This document shows, one piece after another, positions 50,456-60,090 of a stretch of DNA of 64,000 bases. The notes under the pieces were generated by a model. That model had not been told where the DNA came from and ran no database searches. It saw only the letters and a list, made by a program, of their open reading frames with translations. Source of the stretch: CAWBQO01 sp963790965 (GTDB lineage Bacteria; Bacteroidota; Rhodothermia; Rhodothermales; DASSAV01); NCBI GenBank assembly GCA_963790965.1, contig CAWBQO010000002.1:124001-188000 (forward strand), written 5' to 3'. The position numbers and the translations under genes are program-made. Each line of letters opens with the position of its first letter. Positions within the stretch are counted from its first letter, which is position 1.

Positions 50456-50626
50456 AGAGGAAAGCCGAACCGGCGGGGGCAAGTAGACAGGGCGCGGGCG
50501 TTCGTAACACGAATGAACCGGCAAGTTCCGAGAGTTTCAAAGCAGCACCGCGCCGGACGCTCGATTTCTCGCGCGGCGTTGCCTATACTGCTCTTTTACA
50601 TCCACTCAGCAACTCATCTCTTCCGC

Positions 50627-53407
50627 ATGGCTGCATCGCCCGACGCCAAGAAGAAGCGCCTTTACCTCCTCGACGCGATGGCGCTCGCCTATCGCTCCCA
50701 CTTCATCTTCATTAACCGACCGCTCGTCAACTCAAAGGGCGAGAACACATCGGCGGCCTACGGCTTCACGACGGCGCTCCTGAAGCTGATGAAGGATCAC
50801 GGCATGGATCACATTGCCGTCGTTTTCGACGCGGCCGGTCCGGGAGGCACCTTTCGCGACGAGCTTTACGAAGAGTACAAGGCCAACCGGCAGCCGATGC
50901 CGGACGACCTGAAGGCCAATCTGCCGTTCATCAAGCGCATCGTGCGCGCGCTTGACATTCCGGTCTTTGAAGAACCGGGCGTAGAGGCGGACGACGTGAT
51001 CGGCACGCTCGCCCGCCGAGCCGCCGCCGAGGAGGCAGACGTCGTCATCGTTTCGCCCGACAAGGATTTTCAGCAGCTTCTCGATGACCGGGTTTCCATC
51101 TTCCGTCCGGCCTATCGCGGCGAGGAGTTCGACCCGATCACGGCCGACTCCTTCCGAGAAAAGTTTGGCGTGGAGCCGATCCGCTTCATCGACATCTTGG
51201 CGCTCATGGGGGACGCGAGCGACAACGTGCCCGGCGTCCCGGGTATTGGCGAAAAGACCGCTATGCAGCTCATTTCGCAGTACGGCGATCTCGACGAACT
51301 GCTGGCGCGTGCGGATGAAGTGAAGGGCAAGCGAGCCAAAGAGGGCCTTCAGAACCACCGCCGGGATGCGCTCATGAGCCGAGACCTGGTCACGATCCGC
51401 ACCGACGTACCGGTCGATCTCGAATGGGACCGCCTCAAGCGCAGCCGGCCGGATCTCGGAGAACTCGCGGTGATCTTCCGCGACCTTGAGTTCGCCTCAC
51501 TACTGGATCGTTTTCGGCAGCAAGACCCGCTCCTTTCCTCCGGCGTGGAAAGCCCGGCGGAAGGAACACCGCTGCAACTCGACTTCGGCAGCGACGAGCC
51601 GGTGGGGCAACTCGACGAGGAGAAAGTCCGATACCGCGTCCTTCGCAACCGGGACGCGCTCGTCGCCTGGATCGGCGAACTGGAGAAGGCCGCGCGGTTC
51701 GCGTTCGACACGGAGACCACGTCCGTCGATCCGACGCTTGCCAGCCTCGTCGGCGTGTCGGTCTCGTGGGAGGCCGAACAAGGCGCGTACATTCCCACGC
51801 CCCTGCCCGACGGCACCTCGACGGAAGACGTGCTGGACCTCTTGCGCCCTCATCTTGAAAGCGAGCGAGCCGCGTTCGCGCAGAACGCGAAGTACGACAT
51901 CATCGTGCTGGCGCGGCACGGCGTGCGCGTGCCCGGCCCCGTATTCGACACGATGGTGGCGCATTACCTCATCGCGCCCGAGGAGCCGCACAACCTTGAC
52001 GCGCTCGCGCGCACGTATCTGAACTACCGCGCCGTACCTATCTCCGAGCTTATCGGAACGGGCAAGAATCAGATCTCCACGCGCGACGTCCCCATCGACC
52101 GAATGGGTCTTTACGCCTGCGAGGATGCCGACGTGACGCTCCGGCTCGCGCAGCTCTTCCGCCCGGAACTGGACAAGACCGTGTTGTCGGAAGTAGCAGA
52201 GCGAATAGAATTTCCGCTCATCCCCGTTCTTGCCGACATGGAGATGGTCGGCATTCGAGTCGATCCGAAGATGCTGAAAGACATCTCGGGTTCGCTCGGC
52301 AGCCAGATCGATGCGCTCGAGAAAGAGATCTATGAGGCGGCGGGCGGCAGGTTCAACATCGGATCGACGCAGCAGCTGGGCGAGATCCTCTTCGACAAGC
52401 TTAAGCTCCGCGTTGTCTCAAAAACCTCGACGGGCAAGCCTTCTACTCGCGAGAACGTCCTCGAAGAACTCTCTACCGAGCACCGGTTACCCGGCCTGAT
52501 TCTCGACTGGCGGCATCTCGCGAAGCTGAAGTCCACATATGTTGATGCCCTCGGCGACCTCATCCATCCGGAGACGGGGCGCATCCATACGAACTTCAAC
52601 CAGACAGTCACGGCCACCGGCCGGCTGAGCTCGTCCAACCCGAACCTGCAGAACATCCCGGTGCGCACCGATGCCGGCCGGGAAATTCGTAAGGCCTTCG
52701 TGGCGGCCGACGGCTGCCGGCTGCTCGCGGCGGACTACGTTCAGATCGAATTGCGCATTCTTGCCTCGATGAGTGGAGACGAGGCCATGAAGGCAGCGTT
52801 CTTCTCCGGACAAGACGTACACACGGCGACGGCGGCTCGAATCTATGGCGTCGAGCCGGAAGCCGTCACACGCGACATGCGCCGTAAGGCGAAGGAAGTC
52901 AATTACGGCATCCCGTACGGCGTCTCCGCCTGGGGATTGGCCCAGCGCCTCCGAACGTCGAACAAGGAGGCGCAGGACCTTATCGACGAATACGCGCGCT
53001 CCTATCCGGGTATCGCGCGCTACCTCGTCCACACGGTTGAAGAGGCTCGGCGGAAAGGGTACGCGGAAACGCTGCTGGGTCGGCGGCGGTACGTCCCGGC
53101 AATCGATTCGCGCAGCCGCAACGACCGCAGCTTCGCCGAGCGCATAGCCGTTAACATGCCCATCCAGGGCACACAGGCGGACATGATCAAGATCGCGATG
53201 ATCCGCATTCACGCGCGGCTGCGCACGGAGAAACTCGCCGCGCGCATGGTTCTCCAGGTCCACGACGAGTTGGTGCTGGAGGTGCCCGAGGCCGAGATCG
53301 AAGCCGTCCGCAAGCTCGTGGAAGAGGAGATGGTGGGCGCGTTGCCCCTCGAGGTGCCGGTGGAGGTCGACATCAACACGGGCGAGAACTGGTTGGATGC
53401 CCATTGA
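50627..53407 (+). CDS. polA: DNA polymerase I
   Basis: Pol I fills gaps and removes RNA primers. All three domains are present in 926 residues. The 5' nuclease (1-290) has VVFDAAGPGGTFRDELYEEYKANR and SPDKDFQQLLDD. The 3'-5' exonuclease (about 320-510) has FAFDTETTSVD, NAKYD and YACEDAD, so proofreading residues are intact. The polymerase (about 540-926) has TGRLSSSNPNLQNIPVR, DYVQIELRILA, RRKAKEVNYGIPYGVSAWGLA and VHDELVLE. The ATG at 50627 (MAASPDAKKKRLYLLD) is used; the frame continues upstream into the HAD gene without homology. Confidence 0.97.
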   Translation: MAASPDAKKKRLYLLDAMALAYRSHFIFINRPLVNSKGENTSAAYGFTTALLKLMKDHGMDHIAVVFDAAGPGGTFRDELYEEYKANRQPMPDDLKANLPFIKRIVRALDIPVFEEPGVEADDVIGTLARRAAAEEADVVIVSPDKDFQQLLDDRVSIFRPAYRGEEFDPITADSFREKFGVEPIRFIDILALMGDASDNVPGVPGIGEKTAMQLISQYGDLDELLARADEVKGKRAKEGLQNHRRDALMSRDLVTIRTDVPVDLEWDRLKRSRPDLGELAVIFRDLEFASLLDRFRQQDPLLSSGVESPAEGTPLQLDFGSDEPVGQLDEEKVRYRVLRNRDALVAWIGELEKAARFAFDTETTSVDPTLASLVGVSVSWEAEQGAYIPTPLPDGTSTEDVLDLLRPHLESERAAFAQNAKYDIIVLARHGVRVPGPVFDTMVAHYLIAPEEPHNLDALARTYLNYRAVPISELIGTGKNQISTRDVPIDRMGLYACEDADVTLRLAQLFRPELDKTVLSEVAERIEFPLIPVLADMEMVGIRVDPKMLKDISGSLGSQIDALEKEIYEAAGGRFNIGSTQQLGEILFDKLKLRVVSKTSTGKPSTRENVLEELSTEHRLPGLILDWRHLAKLKSTYVDALGDLIHPETGRIHTNFNQTVTATGRLSSSNPNLQNIPVRTDAGREIRKAFVAADGCRLLAADYVQIELRILASMSGDEAMKAAFFSGQDVHTATAARIYGVEPEAVTRDMRRKAKEVNYGIPYGVSAWGLAQRLRTSNKEAQDLIDEYARSYPGIARYLVHTVEEARRKGYAETLLGRRRYVPAIDSRSRNDRSFAERIAVNMPIQGTQADMIKIAMIRIHARLRTEKLAARMVLQVHDELVLEVPEAEIEAVRKLVEEEMVGALPLEVPVEVDINTGENWLDAH

Positions 53408-53463
53408 GGTCGAGTAGTGACAGGTTCGGTTTCCAGTGACGTTCATTTGCAGGTAAATAGATC

Positions 53464-54162
53464 ATGCGCTACTATCAATCCCTCGCCTTTGCACTGATTC
53501 CGATATTAATAGCGTCGTGCGGCCTGCCCCGCGATGAGAAAGGAACGCTCGACAAGGTGCGCGGCGGCGAAATGCGTGTGGGCGTCTCAGACAATCCACC
53601 ATGGATTTACCGGGACGGCGAAGAGGCGCGCGGCGCTGAAGCAGCAATCATTCAGCAGTTCGCCGACAGCCTCGGCGCGCGGGTGACCTGGTTCTGGGGC
53701 ACCCCGGAAGAACATCTCGAAGCGCTCGAACGGTACGAGCTTGACCTGGTGGCGGCGGGGTTGACCATGTCTACGCCCTGGAAAACGCGCGTCGGCATGA
53801 CAAAGCCGTTCTTTGTAGACACGGTGGCTGTTGGCGCGCCATCCGGCGTCATCGTTCCCGACGACTTGGAAGGCGTTCGTGTTGCCGCGCGGCATGGCAG
53901 CGTCGAGGCCGCGCTGGTTCGAGAGCAAGGCGCGACGGTCACGCCCCTGGACAGCATGACGGTCCCCAACGGCCTCGCCGCTGCGCCATTGTGGAAGTTG
54001 CGAGATCTCGGCCTCCGCAGCACCGACCGGGTGCTCCGGAGCAACAAACATATAATGGCCGTGCCGTCCGGCGAGAATGGGTGGCTGATGGCCCTCGAAC
54101 ACGCCCTTACAGGGTGGAATCAGGACGAAATAGATCGGCTCCTGAGGGAGAAACAACAATGA
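53464..54162 (+). CDS. Solute-binding lipoprotein (extracellular solute-binding family 3-like)
   Basis: This is a periplasmic binding-protein fold of the amino-acid-binding type. A lipoprotein signal is clear: MRYYQSLAFALIPILIASCG with the lipid-bearing C19. GEMRVGVSDNPPWIYR, GAEAAIIQQFADSLGARVTW, LDLVAAGLTMSTPWKTRVGMTKPFF and LEGVRVAARHGSVEAALVREQGA are the family landmarks in 232 residues. No ABC permease or ATPase gene is nearby. Instead its stop overlaps the start of a CDF transporter (ATGA), so it is coupled to metal efflux genes. It may sense or bind a ligand rather than feed an ABC importer. Confidence 0.88.
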   Translation: MRYYQSLAFALIPILIASCGLPRDEKGTLDKVRGGEMRVGVSDNPPWIYRDGEEARGAEAAIIQQFADSLGARVTWFWGTPEEHLEALERYELDLVAAGLTMSTPWKTRVGMTKPFFVDTVAVGAPSGVIVPDDLEGVRVAARHGSVEAALVREQGATVTPLDSMTVPNGLAAAPLWKLRDLGLRSTDRVLRSNKHIMAVPSGENGWLMALEHALTGWNQDEIDRLLREKQQ

Positions 54163-55139
54163 TTCTTCGAACAGCGCTTGACATCTCCGACGCAAAGAAG
54201 CAACAGATCCACCACGCCAAGCGGCTGGAGTGGATCACCATCTTCTTCATGCTGACGATCATTCTGGTCATGTTCATCACGATGGGGTCCTCGCAAGCGA
54301 TGAAGGCCGCGTGGGTTGAAGACATTCTCGGCCTCGTCCCGCCGACCGCGTTCCTGATCGCGATGCGCGTTCAGGGAAAGTCGCCCAACGAACGATTCCC
54401 TTACGGCTACCAGCGCGCCGTGAGCATCGCGTTCCTCGTCGCATCGACGGCGCTCTTCATGCTCGGGGCGTACATCCTTTTCGATTCCGTGATGGCGCTG
54501 ATCATGCAGGAGCATCCAACCATCGGGATCATGCGGGTGTTCGGGTACGATTTCTGGGCCGGATGGGCAATGATCGCGGCGCTCGTTTACAGCGCCATTC
54601 CGCCCGTCATTCTCGGGAGACTCAAGCTTCCGATCTCAAAAGAGATCCACGACAAGACGCTTCACACCGATGCCGTTATGAACAAGGCGGACTGGATGAC
54701 GGCCGTAGCGGGTGTTTTCGGAATCGTCGGGATCGGGATGGGGTGGTGGTGGGCAGACAGTGTGGCGGCGGGCATCATCTCGTTCGACATTGTCAAAGAT
54801 GGCGCGACCAACCTTAAAGCCGTGGTCGAAGACCTGATGGACCGACATCCGCAAACGGTCGAGCGTAAGGAACCCGACGAAGTGCTATCCCATGTATCCG
54901 ATGCGCTTAAGGCGTTGGACTGGGTACGGGACGCAGACGTGCGCCTGCGCGAGGAAGGGCAGGCGCTCAACGGCGAACTGTTTGTCGTGCCCGTGGATAA
55001 ACACGACCTTATCGCCCGCCTGCGTGAGGCGCAGAAGACGGCGCGAAGCGTCAACTGGCGCGTCCATGATGTAGTGGCCTTGCCGGTGGAGCGATTGGAT
55101 GACACCGGCGACACGTCCCGCCGCAACGAGCAATCATAA
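54159..55139 (+). CDS. Cation diffusion facilitator-type transporter, divergent
   Basis: This is a membrane protein of 326 residues with about six helices and a cytosolic C-terminal domain, placed in the CDF (cation efflux) superfamily. GKSPNERFPYGYQRAVSIAFLV is the CDF loop pattern, and HTDAVMNKADWMTAVAGVFGIVG corresponds to the metal-binding fifth helix (H169, D171, D178). The first metal half-site is not canonical: WVEDILGLVPPT instead of the usual SDxxH-x-x-x-D. Its start overlaps the stop of the lipoprotein gene by 4 bp. Metal specificity cannot be told; Zn, Fe, Mn and Co are all possible. Confidence 0.83.
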   Translation: MILRTALDISDAKKQQIHHAKRLEWITIFFMLTIILVMFITMGSSQAMKAAWVEDILGLVPPTAFLIAMRVQGKSPNERFPYGYQRAVSIAFLVASTALFMLGAYILFDSVMALIMQEHPTIGIMRVFGYDFWAGWAMIAALVYSAIPPVILGRLKLPISKEIHDKTLHTDAVMNKADWMTAVAGVFGIVGIGMGWWWADSVAAGIISFDIVKDGATNLKAVVEDLMDRHPQTVERKEPDEVLSHVSDALKALDWVRDADVRLREEGQALNGELFVVPVDKHDLIARLREAQKTARSVNWRVHDVVALPVERLDDTGDTSRRNEQS

Positions 55140-55145
55140 TGGAAT

Positions 55146-56087
55146 ATGGCTTCTTCAAAAAAGGCGATTTATGCAGCGATTGCCGGTAATCTGGCGATCT
55201 CCATCACCAAGTTTGTCGCGGCTTTCCTCACCGGAAGCTCCGCCATGCTGTCGGAAGGCATTCATTCGCTGGTGGACACCGGCAACGGCGGACTGCTGCT
55301 CTACGGCATTCGCCGGAGCCAGCGCCCGGCGGACACCGAACACGCATTCGGACATGGCAAGGAGTTGTACTTCTGGACGCTCATGGTGGCGGTGCTGATC
55401 TTCGCAATTGGCGGCGGCGTGTCGATTTACGAAGGCGTACAGCACGTGCTCCATGCCGACGAGGCCATGAGCAATCCGACGATTAACTACATCGTCATCG
55501 GTCTGTCCGTCCTTTTTGAAGGTCTCGCCTGGGCCACGGCGATGAAAGGATTTCTCAAGGTCAAAGGCGAGGGCAGCATCTGGCGCAACATTCGGGTGGG
55601 CAAAGATCCCACGCTGTTTGCGGTGCTTTTCGAGGACACGGCAGCTATCCTCGGCCTGATGGTCGCCGCCCTGGGCATTTATCTATCGCACCGGCTCAGC
55701 ATTCCGGAACTCGACGGAGCCGCGTCTATCGTGATCGGTGTGATCCTGTGCGTCGTAGCGGTTCTATTGCTGCGGGAGAGCAAAGGGCTGCTGCTTGGCG
55801 AAAGTGCCGCGCCGGCAGTTCTGGAGAGCATTCGTTCACTAACGCTTGCCGACCACGCCGTTGAGTCCGTCGGGCGCATGCTGACGATGCACCTCGGACC
55901 GGAGGAAATCCTGCTAAACCTGGATCTTCAATTCCGCGCCGCGCTCGCGGCCGAGGAGGTGGAGTGGGCCGTGGACCGCGTGGAGCGCAAGATCCGCGAG
56001 GCGCACCCGCAGGTGCGGCACATCTTCATCGAGGCCGAAGCCCTCACGCGGCGGGCCGTTCGCGCGGAACAGCACCCGCTCTCGTAG
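55146..56087 (+). CDS. Cation diffusion facilitator-type transporter, canonical-type
   Basis: This is the second CDF protein of the operon, 313 residues. GSSAMLSEGIHSLVDTGNGGLLL (H40, D44) is the first metal half-site, HAFGHGKELYFWTLMVA is the family loop, and LFEDTAAILGLMVAALG is the fifth-helix site. The C-terminal cytosolic domain (about 205-300) is the ferredoxin-like regulatory fold. It begins 6 bp after the first CDF gene. CDFs usually act as homodimers; two dissimilar chains side by side raise the possibility of a heterodimer or of two metals. Confidence 0.9.
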   Translation: MASSKKAIYAAIAGNLAISITKFVAAFLTGSSAMLSEGIHSLVDTGNGGLLLYGIRRSQRPADTEHAFGHGKELYFWTLMVAVLIFAIGGGVSIYEGVQHVLHADEAMSNPTINYIVIGLSVLFEGLAWATAMKGFLKVKGEGSIWRNIRVGKDPTLFAVLFEDTAAILGLMVAALGIYLSHRLSIPELDGAASIVIGVILCVVAVLLLRESKGLLLGESAAPAVLESIRSLTLADHAVESVGRMLTMHLGPEEILLNLDLQFRAALAAEEVEWAVDRVERKIREAHPQVRHIFIEAEALTRRAVRAEQHPLS

Positions 56088-56196
56088 GGTGCCTTTCGGG
56101 AGCAAGCGCGTGCGGCGGCGTCCCGGTGCGGGAAACAAGCCCATTCAGCACGTGTAAGCTGCGCTTCGCGTTTTATGTTATGTTCCTCCTTCTGCA

Positions 56197-57552
56197 ATGC
56201 CCCCATCCCTCGGCGAGGCCTGGCACCCCGGCTTCTGGCGCCAGTTTCCGGCCAAGCAGCAGCCCGAATACGCTGATCAAGCCGCACTCGACAAGGCGCT
56301 GCAAACCATCCGGTCTATGCCGCCACTCATCACCTCCTGGGAGGTGGAGTCGCTGCGGACGCAGCTTGCGGAGGCGGGTACGGGTCGGCGCTTCGTTCTC
56401 CAGGCGGGTGACTGCGCCGAGCGCTTCGACGACTGCTCGGATCAGGACATCGTGCGGCGCTTGAAGATCATGCTGCAGATGAGCCTCGCGCTCGTCTATG
56501 GACTTCAGCGGCACGTGGTGCGTATCGGGCGCTTTGCCGGGCAGTACGCCAAGCCGCGCTCCTCCCCTTTCGAAGTTCAAAACGGCGTCTCGCTGCCGGC
56601 CTACCGCGGCGACATCATCAACGGGGCAGCCTTTACGGCGGAAGCGCGCAAGTCCGACCCGCAGCGACTCGTTGAAGCCTACAGCCGCTCGGCTCTGACG
56701 CTCAACTTCGTACGCGCGCTCAGTGAAGGCGGATTTGCGGATCTTCACCACCCGGAATATTGGGATCTCGACTTCGTACGGGACTCGCCGCTGGAGGATG
56801 CCTACCGCGGAATTGTCGCCTCCATCCGCAGCGCTTTGCAGTTCATGGCAACCGTCGCGGACGCTCCAACAAGCGAACTGCAGCGCGTTCAGTTTTTTAC
56901 GTCGCATGAGGCATTGCACCTCCCCTTTGAAGAAGCGCTCACCCGAAGCGTGCCGCGCCGGGACGGCTTTTATAACCTCGCCACGCACTTCCCGTGGATA
57001 GGGATGCGCACGGCCGACCCCGAGGGGGCGCATGTGGCCTATGCCGCGGGGCTTCGCAATCCGGTCGCGGTAAAGATCGGGCCTGGCATGACGGCGTCCT
57101 GGCTCCGCGACCTCATCGGGCGGCTCAACCCTGAGAATGTCGCCGGAAGGCTGACGTTTATCCACCGCATGGGAGCGGACAAGATCGAGGACGCCTTACC
57201 CCGCCTCGTGCGAACAGTGCAGGGAATGGGTGCCAGCGTGGTATGGATTTGCGACCCGATGCACGGCAATACGGAAACCACCGCCGGCGGCGTGAAGACG
57301 CGGCGATTCGAAAATATCAAACACGAACTCGATCAGGCGGTGGACCTTCATGCCGCCCTTGGATCCAACCTCGGAGGGATTCACATCGAGCTGACCGGCG
57401 ACAACGTGACGGAGTGTACGGGCGGTGCCCGGGGGCTTTCCGAAGTCGATCTGGAGCGGGCCTACCGCTCGTTCGTCGATCCCCGGCTGAACGCCGAGCA
57501 GTCGCTCGAACTGGCTCTCAGTCTCGTCCACCGCGATCAACGCCCGGGTTGA
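56197..57552 (+). CDS. 3-deoxy-7-phosphoheptulonate synthase, class II
   Basis: DAHP synthase joins phosphoenolpyruvate and erythrose 4-phosphate, the first step of the shikimate pathway. The plant/mycobacterial class II signature is present in 451 residues: RRFVLQAGDCAERFDDC, VRIGRFAGQYAKPRSSPFE, LNFVRALSEGGFADLHHPEYWDL, FTSHEALHLPFE, VWICDPMHGNTE and GGIHIELTGDNVTECTGGA. The TyrA gene at 25.7 kb is in the same route, and chorismate would also feed MqnA. It converges on ettA with 15 bp between stops. Confidence 0.95.
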   Translation: MPPSLGEAWHPGFWRQFPAKQQPEYADQAALDKALQTIRSMPPLITSWEVESLRTQLAEAGTGRRFVLQAGDCAERFDDCSDQDIVRRLKIMLQMSLALVYGLQRHVVRIGRFAGQYAKPRSSPFEVQNGVSLPAYRGDIINGAAFTAEARKSDPQRLVEAYSRSALTLNFVRALSEGGFADLHHPEYWDLDFVRDSPLEDAYRGIVASIRSALQFMATVADAPTSELQRVQFFTSHEALHLPFEEALTRSVPRRDGFYNLATHFPWIGMRTADPEGAHVAYAAGLRNPVAVKIGPGMTASWLRDLIGRLNPENVAGRLTFIHRMGADKIEDALPRLVRTVQGMGASVVWICDPMHGNTETTAGGVKTRRFENIKHELDQAVDLHAALGSNLGGIHIELTGDNVTECTGGARGLSEVDLERAYRSFVDPRLNAEQSLELALSLVHRDQRPG

Positions 57553-57567
57553 ATCGAGGCGTGCGGC

Positions 57568-59241
57568 TCACGCGCGCACGAGCTTTTTGTACTTGATCCG
57601 GTGTGGATTGTCGGCGTCGTGGCCGAGCCGCGCGTGCCGATCTTCTTCGTACTGCGAGTAATTGCCGTCGAACCAGCGCACCTGGCTGTCTCCCTCAAAC
57701 GCGAGAATATGCGTGGCGATGCGGTCGAGGAACCACCGGTCGTGCGAGATCACGACAGCGCAACCCGCGTAAGCGAGCAGGGCCTCTTCGAGCGCCCGTA
57801 GCGTGTTCACGTCGAGGTCGTTCGTTGGCTCGTCGAGTAGGAGCACGTTGGCCCCTTCTTTAAGCATTTTGGCGAGGTGAACGCGGTTACGCTCGCCCCC
57901 GGAAAGCTCCCCGACGAGCTTCTGCTGGTCGCTGCCGGTGAAGTTGAAGCGGCCGACATAGGCGCGGGAGTTTACGTCCCGCGTGCCGACGCGGACAAAG
58001 TCGCCGCCGCCTGTGATCTCCGCCCAAACGTTCTTGCCACCCTCCAGGGGCCTGTTCTGGTCGATGTAGCCGAGTTGAACGCTCGAACCGACGACGAACT
58101 CGCCGGCATCCGGCGTCTCCTGCCCGGTGATCATGCGGAAGAGCGTCGTTTTACCGGCACCGTTCGGCCCGATAACGCCGATGATGCCGCCCGGAGGCAG
58201 GGAGAAGTCAAGGTCCTCAAAGAGCAGCTTGTCTCCAAATGCCTTGGAGACGCCGTGCGCCTCGATCACCGTCCTGCCGAGGCGCGGCCCGGGAGGGATG
58301 AAGATCTCCATCTCCTCGTTCCGCTCCTCCTGTCCCTGGGAGAGCATCTCTTCGTAAGAAGTAATGCGAGCCTTGCTCTTGGCGTGCCGGCCTTTCGGCG
58401 ACTGGCGTACCCACTCGAGTTCCTTTTGCAGGGCGCGTTGCCGCTTGGACGCCTGCTTCTCCTCCACTTCGAGTCGACGGTGTTTCTGGTCGAGCCAGTC
58501 CGAATAATTGCCCTTGAACGGGATGCCTTCGCCGCGGTCGAGTTCAAGAATCCACCCGGCCACGTTGTCCAGGAAGTAGCGATCGTGCGTTACGGCAATG
58601 ACGGTGCCGGCGTACTGAGCAAGGTGCTGTTCGAGCCACGCGACGGACTCCGCGTCGAGGTGGTTGGTCGGCTCGTCGAGCAGGAGCACGTCGGGCTGCT
58701 TGAGCAGGAGCCGGCACAAGGCCACGCGGCGGCGCTCGCCACCGGAGAGGACCGTAATGGGCGTTTCGGGCGGCGGGCAGCGTAGCGCGTCCATCGCCAT
58801 TTCAAGGCGGCTGTCGATGTCCCACGCATCGAGGTGATCGATCTGGTCCTGCAGCTTCGCCTGCTCCTCCATGAGCGCCTCATAGTCGGCGTCCGGCTCC
58901 GAGAAACGCGCGCTGACGGCCTCATAGGCTTTGATGAGCGCCACGGTCTCGGCGGCTCCTTCTTCCACCACGTCGCGGACGGTCTTTTCCGGGTCGAGCA
59001 CCGGCTCCTGTGGCAGATAGCCGAACGTGATGCCCTTCTCCGCCTGAATGTTGCCGAGGTAGTTCGTGTCCTCGCCGGCGATGATGCGCATGAGCGTACT
59101 CTTGCCGGATCCGTTCAGGCCGAGCACGCCGATCTTCGCGCCGTAGAAGAAAGAAAGGTAAATGTCCTTGAGGACGTGTTTGCCGGGCGGGTAAACCTTC
59201 CCCACACCGACCATGGAGAAGATGATTTTCTGATCGGACAA
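57568..59241 (-). CDS. ettA: ABC-F translational throttle protein EttA
   Basis: EttA is a soluble ABC-F ATPase that binds the ribosomal E site and gates entry into elongation according to ATP/ADP ratio. Two ABC cassettes (Walker A GLNGSGKST and GPNGAGKTT; signatures LSGGERRRVALCRLLL and LSGGERNRVHLAKML) are joined by the arm and linker RQSPKGRHAKSKARI. Similarity to E. coli EttA is high along the whole 557 residues. The start is a TTG at 59241, giving MSDQKIIFSMVGVGKVYPPG, since no ATG in frame fits. It converges on the DAHP synthase gene. Confidence 0.94.
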   Translation of the reverse strand: MSDQKIIFSMVGVGKVYPPGKHVLKDIYLSFFYGAKIGVLGLNGSGKSTLMRIIAGEDTNYLGNIQAEKGITFGYLPQEPVLDPEKTVRDVVEEGAAETVALIKAYEAVSARFSEPDADYEALMEEQAKLQDQIDHLDAWDIDSRLEMAMDALRCPPPETPITVLSGGERRRVALCRLLLKQPDVLLLDEPTNHLDAESVAWLEQHLAQYAGTVIAVTHDRYFLDNVAGWILELDRGEGIPFKGNYSDWLDQKHRRLEVEEKQASKRQRALQKELEWVRQSPKGRHAKSKARITSYEEMLSQGQEERNEEMEIFIPPGPRLGRTVIEAHGVSKAFGDKLLFEDLDFSLPPGGIIGVIGPNGAGKTTLFRMITGQETPDAGEFVVGSSVQLGYIDQNRPLEGGKNVWAEITGGGDFVRVGTRDVNSRAYVGRFNFTGSDQQKLVGELSGGERNRVHLAKMLKEGANVLLLDEPTNDLDVNTLRALEEALLAYAGCAVVISHDRWFLDRIATHILAFEGDSQVRWFDGNYSQYEEDRHARLGHDADNPHRIKYKKLVRA

Positions 59242-59610
59242 TTTGAACCTGTGAGATGATGAGCGTGCGAGACCTGCGAAAGCCGCTGTAGATGCCGCGC
59301 CGGGTGGGATTGTTTCCGACTCACGCGACTGCTGCGATGCCGAAAGCTTTCGATTGGGGATCCTGCTGAACCGGTAAGACGGGCTTAGACTCAAGTTGCA
59401 TCGGAGACGATCTGCAATCAGCGGCATAAGCACAGCCGAGATGCCGCGCCGTGACGGGTATGGAAGAATAGACGCAGAGACGCAGAGGGCTTGGGGTGCA
59501 GGCGCGATTGCGGATAAGGGCGCGGTGCAGGTCGGTGCAGGGAGTAGGGGCGCGACATATCCTGCCCCTACAAGACCTCCACCTCCCATCATCCTCCATA
59601 CCCCCCGAGT

Positions 59611-59769
59611 GTCATCCTGAGCGAAGCGAAGGATCTGTTTTCCCGCAGCCTGAGATGCTTCGCTCCGCCGGCATGACACGGGCGGGATGTTCTGCCTTTT
59701 TTATGCTCCCCACGCCCCCGCCTCCTCCGCCCTCACGGAGTGTCATCCTGAACGCAGTGAAGGATCTGT
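59611..59769. repeat. Paired dispersed repeats (GTCATCCTGA...GAAGGATCTG)
   Basis: TGTCATCCTGAGCGAAGCGA and AGGATCTG start at 59611; a variant with AACGCAGTGA starts at 59741, 130 bp later. Between them GATGCTTCGCTCCGCCGGCATGAC is the partially matching opposite arm, so the pair can form a stem. Repeats of this type are scattered through many bacterial genomes; their function is unknown. Confidence 0.8.
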
Positions 59770-59844
59770 CCTTCCCGAAAGCCAAGACGGTGTTGATTGG
59801 CAACGGGCCGTTTCGATTACATCTTGATTACGCCAGATGCGCGC

Positions 59845-59959
59845 CTTAAAGTCTGAATAACACCCCCTTTTATCCCCCTCAAGGGGGAGGTTGCGTTGGT
59901 GCTTTGATCCTCGGTATCAGCTGTATACAACGCCTTTTATTACCCAAAAGCAGCTTATA
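59845..59959. mobile_element. Small inverted-repeat element (MITE-like), copy B, partial
   Basis: The core TAACACCCCC...TATCCCCCTCAAGGGGGAGGTTGCGTTGGTGCTTTGATC matches copies A and C, and the right half AGCTGTATACAACGCCTTTTATTA matches copy C closely, ending in AGCAGCTTATA. The left terminal repeat is missing or too diverged to see, so this copy is decayed or truncated. Confidence 0.7.
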
Positions 59960-60090
59960 CTGCTTCAACGATCGCGTCTCGATGATCGCTTTTTAGCAGA
60001 CCTCAATAAAGAAGTCTTCAGCAAGCAGGCGGGCGTGATACATCTGCACGTCCCGCCTGCTGCCTTGCTGCCGTCGCTGAGCACTTCTAA

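Larger units (their letters stand above)
59242..60090. repeat. Repeat-rich spacer between ettA and aconitase
   Basis: This 849-bp stretch has no recognisable gene. It contains a GACGCAGAGACGCAGAGG unit (59471-59488), two copies of the TGTCATCCTGA..GAAGGATCTG repeat (59611 and 59741) and a partial inverted-repeat element (59845-59959). The rest (59242-59460 and 59960-60090) shows nothing I can identify. Confidence 0.7.

Noticed and set aside
50408..50626. Longer polA start adding 73 residues
   Set aside because: The extra residues overlap the HAD gene and do not resemble DNA polymerase I, whose nuclease domain starts right after the ATG at 50627.
53464..56087. Complete ABC importer
   Set aside because: The binding protein is present, but the two membrane genes are CDF proteins without an ATPase partner.
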